A stretch of DNA of 11,650 bases. It comes from Cymbomonas tetramitiformis. Lineage: Eukaryota > Chlorophyta > Pyramimonadophyceae > Pyramimonadales > Pyramimonadaceae. Of this stretch, positions 7,351-11,650 are shown one piece after another. Position 1 is the stretch's first letter. Every line of letters begins with the position of its first letter. The notes under the pieces are model-generated. The model did no database searches and was not told where the DNA came from. It worked only from the letters and a program-made list of their open reading frames with translations. The position numbers were made by a program, and so were the translations under genes. The stretch spans positions 1-11,650 of the forward strand of contig LGRX02034804.1 in the NCBI GenBank assembly GCA_001247695.2, read 5' to 3'.

Positions 7351-7427
7351 AAATCCGAATTGTGTACATTTGCACGTTCAATCAAAAACATATCTCCGAG
7401 CATCTGTCGTCGTGCCCCTGGCACATT

Positions 7428-7445
7428 TGGTATCAGCGTGCTGCG
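7428..7445 (+). other. Primer binding site for minus-strand DNA synthesis
   Basis: TGGTATCAGCGTGCTGCG begins two bases after the LTR-like end CACA. The first nine bases, TGGTATCAG, equal the start of the plant-type initiator Met-tRNA primer site (TGGTATCAGAGC). Later bases diverge, so the host tRNA may differ or another tRNA may be used. A TGG start is expected because mature tRNAs end in CCA. Confidence 0.6.
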
Positions 7446-8199
7446 ATTTCGCCTCTGCGCAACTCGCCCACGGGTCTTTTGTAACTTCCGTTGTACTACA
7501 GGGGGAGAGCTGCACTTCCGGCTATCTGGGCGCAATTTTAGCCTCCGTAAGTACATTTTTTTTGGTATACAACGGCCGTATCCTTTGGAAAACATCTCCA
7601 AAACTTCATATTTTCGCCCCTTAACACTGGGGGCCCAACCAGGCTCAAAAAAGTCAGCATTCGTTTTCCGATCTTAACTTCCAAGTCTGCCCCAGGCTAC
7701 AAACAACCGTCAGGGAGCACCCTAAAGGGTTTCCCCGGTTTATAGTAGCCAGGAAAACGTCATAGCCCACTTTCTAGAGCCTTAAAAAGGCGAAAAACAG
7801 CCAAAAACAGCCCAAAATAGCCGTTTTAGCCCCTTTTCAGCCTACCCCCAAACCTTCCACAGTAGCCCCCACCACCAAAAACTCCTTCCCCAGACCCCAT
7901 AGGACACCCTAGAACCCCCCAATACCGCCCTCACGGCCACCAGCAGCTGGGAAAACCCCTCAAAGTAGCGCTTTTAGTGGCTTCTGGGCAGTTTCTGGAC
8001 AGTTTCTGGACACCTCTGGTTTACCCTCTGGCTGGAATATTTTGGGAGTGTACGAAGTCCGGCTACCTTCTGGGACCTTGCTGAGCTTTCTGGGACCTTG
8101 CTGAGCTTTCTGGTTGCAGTTCCTTGACCCCTGCCTGCATACATAGGCACTTGAAATCTGTGTCGCGGAGCCCTGGCGAATTTTTGAGTTCGCCGGTGT
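7446..8199 (+). other. Retrotransposon leader, no long ORF, possible intron
   Basis: This 750-base stretch between the primer binding site and the first leader ORF has stops in all plus frames. It holds a strong donor-like GTAAGT at 7547-7552, followed by a T-run. Pyrimidine-rich acceptor-like TCTGGTTGCAG ends at 8119, so a removable intron of about 570 bases is possible. Small repeats include two copies of TTCTGGGACCTTGCTGAGCT (8068-8087, 8088-8107) plus a partial third, and CAGTTTCTGGA twice near 7990-8010. A packaging signal would be expected here, but none can be identified. Confidence 0.4.
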
Positions 8200-8373
8200 A
8201 TGGCAGTACCCCCTTCGCCAGAAGAATACAGAAGAGCGTGGTGGAAGCAAGGACCCATCAAGTGGGTATTCCCTCCAGACCCCACCTACCCACCAGCAGG
8301 CGCCTTCTGGCAGAGCGGTCCTTGGAGCGGTCCTCCTTCCCCCTCATCCTCTGACGACGAGGAGGAGAACTGA
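8200..8373 (+). CDS. Leader ORF 1, 57 aa, Pro/Trp-rich with acidic tail
   Basis: The ATG at 8200 opens a frame of 57 codons ending in TGA at 8371-8373. The peptide starts MAVPPSPEEYRRAWWKQGP, is rich in Pro, Trp and Gly, and ends with PSPSSSDDEEEN. The biased composition and compact acidic C-terminus look like real protein rather than a chance frame. It resembles leader ORF 2 in layout (aromatic/Pro segment, PSP, acidic tail). The stop TGA overlaps the +1 frame that encodes leader ORF 2. I do not recognise a family; an accessory protein of the element, or the N-terminal half of a frameshifted protein, are both possible. Confidence 0.5.
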   Translation: MAVPPSPEEYRRAWWKQGPIKWVFPPDPTYPPAGAFWQSGPWSGPPSPSSSDDEEEN

Positions 8374-8377
8374 GCGC

Positions 8378-8563
8378 CTGGATATAGTCACGCTGGCTAT
8401 CCCACCAGTACACTACGACCACGTGTGGCATCTCCAGGCAATACAAGTGATCGACGCCCCCCCTTGGGTCCTCCTTGGCGCTGACTGGGTACCCCCATCT
8501 CCACCTGGAAGTCCCGCCCCTTCGCCTCCAGCGAGCGACATCGAAGAGGACGAGACTAACTAA
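8378..8563 (+). CDS. Leader ORF 2, about 61 aa, no ATG, Pro-rich with acidic tail
   Basis: The frame, +1 relative to leader ORF 1, reads LDIVTLAIPPVHYDHVWHLQ, then WVLLGADWVPPSPPGSP, and ends ASDIEEDETN at TAA 8561-8563. It lacks an in-frame ATG; CTG at 8378 is the first plausible near-cognate start. The frame is technically open from 8147, but the upstream part overlaps ORF 1. Expression could come from a +1 shift at the ORF 1 TGA, from reinitiation at CTG, or the two ORFs may be one gene broken by a single-base indel. The Gag-like ATG follows 88 bases downstream. Confidence 0.45.
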   Translation: MDIVTLAIPPVHYDHVWHLQAIQVIDAPPWVLLGADWVPPSPPGSPAPSPPASDIEEDETN

Positions 8564-8651
8564 ATAACAAAACGGGCGAGCACTCCACACTTTGCTCACC
8601 TGTGGCTATTGCCACACCCAGTCCTTGATCTCAACCAGCTCAGCAATCAGG

Positions 8652-9107
8652 ATGTCACAGCAGACATCAGAGGCATTTCCCAGCATGAGTGTCAGCACAG
8701 AGCAGCTACACCACACTCTGTTCTCTCCCATAACCTTCCCATCGCCCACCACATATGCTTCCGCTCACCCCATTCCACACCCAGGCACCACCATGCCCTA
8801 CACAGCGGTGCCCCGTCCTTATACTATGCCGGATGGCACCCCTGCACAGGCTGTATGGAACGGCGTCAATTGGGTATTACCCCAATCAGCGCCCCTCGCT
8901 GGGGGAGTATCACCAGTGCCGTTCACACTGGGAACCCATCACCCCGTGGGCGCATATCCCACACCGTTCCAACAACAGTTACAGCAGCAGCAGCAGTGGC
9001 TCGCGTACCAGCAGCAGCAACAGCAGTGGCTTCAACAGCAGCCACTGGAACCGATGCAGCAGCAGTTACAGCAGCAGCAGTTACAGCAGCAGCAGCTACA
9101 GCAGCAA

Positions 9108-9141
<34 letters not shown>

Positions 9142-11015
9142 AGCCGCCACAACTGCCGCAACATCGACCACAGCAGCCCCATCAGCTGGCACCAGCCACC
9201 TCCGCGCTTCATGACTCAGGCGCGGATCCCTCATCGCTGCAGCACTTCATCAGCATCGGCGCCGCGGCCCTGCCGGACCCTCTGCAGGTACCCCTTGACA
9301 GCGGGGTTCAGCAGAACGTCTTGGGCGGTACCCAGCTCTTGGTGCGTCACCTTCCCGCGGTGGCGACAACCTCAGAGACTCGCCGGCGTCGGCGTTCCCG
9401 AAGGGCATCTTCGGGCCCTGCGACACATGGCAAGCATCTCCCAGGTCCAAGCCACGCACCTGATCACTCTGACCCCGACTCCGGCACGGATATCAGCCGC
9501 ACCAGCACGGGGACCAGAGGCAGCCGAAGCACGCAGGCACGGGCTGAGCGCAGGCGGAGGGCCGCCCACAGGTCCGGCTCTGACTCGGACGCGAGCAGCC
9601 GAAGTGAACACATTCGCAGAGAAGTCCTAGCGGCAGTACAGGCCCTGGACATCTCCGCGGTGCTCTCGAGAGGACTCACGCTGCCTGGTGCGACGACGTC
9701 GGCAGGAGTCTCCCCACCAGGCGACCCTCAGGGCAGCGCACAGGGCCTGACGGCGGACCATCTACACGAGGCAGACGCTGCTGCCAGCGTAACCCCTCCT
9801 GTGCCTCAGACCGCCGCTGAGACCGCTCCCGCCGAACCTCCCACTCAGGGCCGGCCAAATCCCCATAACATGATGGTGGCCCGCCGGCGACAGTCGATGG
9901 AGACGGTGGTGCACGGCGGTGGCAATCCCGACTCAGAGCCCAGAGACTCCAGTTCAAGCGACTCGCCACCAGGCCCCCCTAGTGATCCACCTCAGGATCC
10001 CCCTGACGATCCCGCACCAGAGCCCTCCTACCCTCAGTACCCAGAGGTCAGAGCCCTCTTCGTCACCTACGATGGTGGGTCATTGTGGGTGCATCAGTCA
10101 GCTGGGGTGCGAGGCGCGGCAACCGTCTCCCTACCATGGGACGAACGCCGCCGGGCTGGGGTGCAGGGCGACGCCATCTTGTTCAGGATCATGCACCTGC
10201 TGGGAGCGCCGCTTACTGCATATGCGCGCATGGGGGGCCGGCTACACCATGCACCCCTACCCCTTACCAACCCTCGTGTGGAGACCTGGGTCCTTATGGT
10301 TGACCGCGAGGTCATGGATATGGCAATGGGGGACCCAGCCGCGGCCAATGTGCGGTCTACCAGCATGGGGCAGCCAGTATGGGAGTGGATCCCTGCTACT
10401 GCGCGGGAGTCGGAGATGCAGAACTTCGATCAGGACGGGCTCGCCGCGTGGTCGGAGGTCAGCAACTCCGATTGGTACCGGAGCATGAGCGTGGTGGCCG
10501 CACAACCATCCACACCCCTGCCCTTCCATACACCTCTTCCACTCCCCGCACCACCGTCAGCCCCTACATTACCGCCCACTCCGACCGCAGTCCCCACAAA
10601 TCCCGCGCCTGCGCCTCCGCCCGCGCATGCCCCGGGACCTCCACCCCCTGCCCGTTTTCCCCATTCCGCCGCCGCAAACCCCGTTCACCCTGCCGCTGCC
10701 GTGAACCCCGTTCACTCTGCCGCCGCTGCAAACCCCGTGCTCTCTCCCAGCGCCACCCCCTTTGTTCCAGGCATCGTCCGTCTGCCGCAGGGCACTAACC
10801 TGCGAGCATCTCCAGACGAGGTCCGCCTGGAGCACAAGACCAAAGAGATGGTGCTAAAGCTGGTCAAGAGTGTCACCAGGTTCCCCCGCTCCGCGTCCGA
10901 CACAAAATCGGCCGACAAGGAGGGCCTCCTGACGCAACTGGAGCACTACTCCCACATGGTGCGGAAGGTATTCCAGGAGGCCATCGTGATCGAAGCACTG
11001 ACCACTCCCAGTTGA
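8652..11015 (+). CDS. gag: Gag-like protein, N-terminal part, ends at an in-frame TGA
   Basis: The first ATG of the long frame is at 8652 (MSQQTSEAF); the frame is open a little further upstream only through non-ATG codons. It gives 787 residues before TGA 11013-11015. The order is a Pro/Thr-rich N-terminus (1-106), a polyglutamine region (about 107-179), and an Arg/Ser-rich region from about 244 starting RRRRRSRR, which could bind RNA or act as a nuclear signal. A Pro/Asp-rich linker (about 430-460) precedes a globular-looking domain (about 462-612) with many Trp and hydrophobic residues and no family I recognise. A Pro/Ala-rich stretch with NPV repeats (about 620-710) and a helical, charged segment (about 727-780) follow. 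The helical segment looks like the start of a capsid domain that continues beyond the stop. Gag normally forms the virus-like particle that packages element RNA. Confidence 0.7.
8970..9186 (+). repeat. CAG/CAA-rich microsatellite coding for polyglutamine
   Basis: Mostly CAG and CAA codons run from 8970 to about 9186, including an uninterrupted run of 13 glutamines near 9099-9137. The stretches are separated by Leu, Trp and Pro codons. The other frames of the same DNA read polyserine and polyalanine, which explains the parallel open frames there. Mixed CAA and CAG codons suggest selection or drift for glutamine rather than pure slippage. Confidence 0.9.
10665..10745 (+). repeat. Three 27-bp repeats coding an Ala-rich NPV motif
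   Basis: The codons read SAAANPVHP, AAAVNPVHS and AAAANPVLS at 10665-10691, 10692-10718 and 10719-10745. The 9-residue period keeps the frame. It lies in the Pro/Ala-rich linker before the capsid-like helices and probably arose by in-frame duplication. Confidence 0.85.
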
Positions 11016-11650
11016 ACGCCATCAGTATCAGAGTACCAGGCGAGTGTGTCAAGCCTTCTTTGGAGCTTCAAGGAGTACACTCTTCAAGACCAGCAGAGAA
11101 AGTTCTTGGAGCGCGCGGCGGGGACCTTTGGGTCCGAGCAAGCTTGGCACCAACGCTACGGGGACCTGGATGTGTTCTTCAGCGATCTGGCGGTGTGCGC
11201 TCTGACGCAGGCCTACCTGGAGAACGCACACGGCGAGGCCATTGCCCTGAAGCAGGCGGTGAGCGAGACCGCGGCGGAGTATTTCTCGCGACTGGAGACC
11301 CGTATGGCCTCCGTCAACTTCTTGGCCGGCAGGGTCCCAAATTGCGTGGAGATGACCAACTTGTCGATGCTCTCTACGTACCGCCGGGGGCTGAAATATG
11401 CACCCAAGGTGATGCGGCGCCTGAGAGCCATCCACTTGGATGTCTCCAAACCAGAAGAGTGGGAGAGGAAGGCCGTCGCTGACGACATCCCAGGCACCCA
11501 CAACGCCTTGTTGAAGATTCGGGAAGTTGCTGAGGAGGTGGAGAGTGACATTGACACGGAGGCGGCTCAGAGGCGCTCTCAAGACCGTCCTCCCCGTGCT
11601 GTCTCCTTCGCTAACCCACCACCTCGCACCCCCTTCTACAGGCGTACCCC
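11016..11650 (+). CDS. gag: Gag capsid-like continuation, same frame as gag, runs off the window
   Basis: Directly after TGA 11013-11015 the same frame stays open for 211 codons to the window edge. The segment reads as helical and charged: SFKEYTLQDQQRKFLERAA, then AWHQRYGDLDVFFSDLAV, ALKQAVSETAAEYFSRLE, and LSTYRRGLKYAPKVM. The order of a KQ-like turn, a helix with EYxxRLE and then a Y/LxxGL-type element is like the Retrotrans_gag capsid of Ty3/gypsy-type elements; that assignment is by eye. There is no ATG just after the stop, so this part probably depends on the upstream frame. Either the TGA is a recent mutation (for example from CGA) or it is read through. Nucleocapsid, protease and pol would follow outside. 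Confidence 0.6.

Larger units (their letters stand above)
6008..7425 (+). repeat. Putative 5' LTR (about 1418 bp)
   Basis: The start TGTGTC and the end GGCACA form a short imperfect inverted repeat of the TG...CA type. The 3' boundary is the better supported one: GGCACA, two bases, then the primer binding site at 7428. The 5' boundary rests on the terminal dinucleotides and the composition shift and could be wrong by hundreds of bases. Inside are a 22-bp-period repeat, a three-unit U3 repeat and a TATA box. Confidence 0.5.
6008..11650 (+). mobile_element. LTR retrotransposon, 5' part, truncated by the window
   Basis: The order is LTR-like region (6008-7425), primer binding site (7428), long leader, two short ORFs, then a gag-like ORF running off the window. 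Base composition changes near 6008, from AT-rich to GC-richer. The pol region and 3' LTR lie outside, so family assignment to Ty3/gypsy or copia is not possible. The capsid-like helices favour a Retrotrans_gag type protein. Apart from the in-frame TGA in gag, the long open frames suggest a relatively young copy. Confidence 0.75.

Noticed and set aside
7113..7601. Minus-strand ORF of 162 codons across the LTR end and primer binding site
   Set aside because: It runs through the TATA box, LTR boundary and primer binding site on the opposite strand, with no domain seen.
8258..8599. Minus-strand ORF of 113 codons
   Set aside because: It lies opposite the two leader ORFs, whose biased composition and acidic tails are better evidence of coding.
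8592..8651. Upstream start of the Gag ORF at TTG 8592
   Set aside because: A TTG start is a bacterial convention. In a eukaryote the first ATG in this frame, at 8652, is the more plausible start.
8609..9630. Long open frames in the other plus frames and on the minus strand across the CAG repeat (Ala-rich, Ser-rich products)
   Set aside because: They are shadows of the CAG/CAA microsatellite, which lacks stops in most frames. Only the polyglutamine frame continues into a capsid-like protein.
11013..11015. Selenocysteine codon in Gag
   Set aside because: No SECIS-like structure can be judged here, and Gag proteins are not known selenoproteins. Mutation or readthrough is simpler.
11049..11582. 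Minus-strand ORFs of 177 and 114 codons opposite the Gag continuation
   Set aside because: They overlap the plus-strand capsid-like frame, have no recognisable domain, and are expected in GC-rich coding DNA.

Overview
The window is eukaryotic nuclear DNA. It holds a spliced gene with GT-AG introns, several families of tandem and inverted repeats, and the 5' part of a large LTR retrotransposon. Bacterial features such as operons or Shine-Dalgarno sites are absent. An alga or other intron-rich protist or green-lineage organism fits best, but the sequence does not fix the taxon. The primer binding site starts like the one used with plant-type initiator Met-tRNA, which is only a weak hint.

Layout. 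(1) Positions 193-1452, + strand: the last four exons of a gene for a small protein with a canonical EF-hand pair, an acidic linker and a C-terminal coiled coil. The acceptor of its second visible exon has been tandemly duplicated in frame. (2) Positions 1453-4800: no convincing gene. This stretch holds a dimeric (A-B-A-B) tandem repeat at 2465-3045, two tRNA-like 3' halves near 3400 and 3620, a cluster of GCGACAAAA motifs at 4184-4306, and small duplications. (3) Positions 4798-5465: a MITE-like segment with imperfect terminal inverted repeats and several copies of a palindromic ACTATATAGT kernel. (4) Positions 5573-5749, - strand: a short acidic/basic coding segment preceded by a good acceptor, probably the last exon of another gene or of a transposase. 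Twin 19-bp palindromes lie in its presumed intron. (5) Positions 6008-11650, + strand: an LTR retrotransposon. It has a putative 1.4 kb 5' LTR (TGTGTC...GGCACA) with 167-168 bp U3 repeats, a TATA box and a primer binding site at 7428. A long leader follows, then two short ORFs with acidic tails, then a large Gag-like ORF with polyglutamine, Arg/Ser-rich and proline-rich regions. An in-frame TGA at 11013-11015 interrupts Gag. The capsid-like part continues open in the same frame to the window edge, and any pol lies beyond it.

The most unusual items are the two acidic-tailed leader ORFs joined at a TGA in +1 register, the TGA inside Gag, the nucleosome-length U3 repeats packed with TGACAG motifs, and the duplicated splice acceptor, of which either copy rebuilds a perfect EF-hand loop. 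No LTR partner, database match or transcript was available, so element boundaries and product names are inferences.
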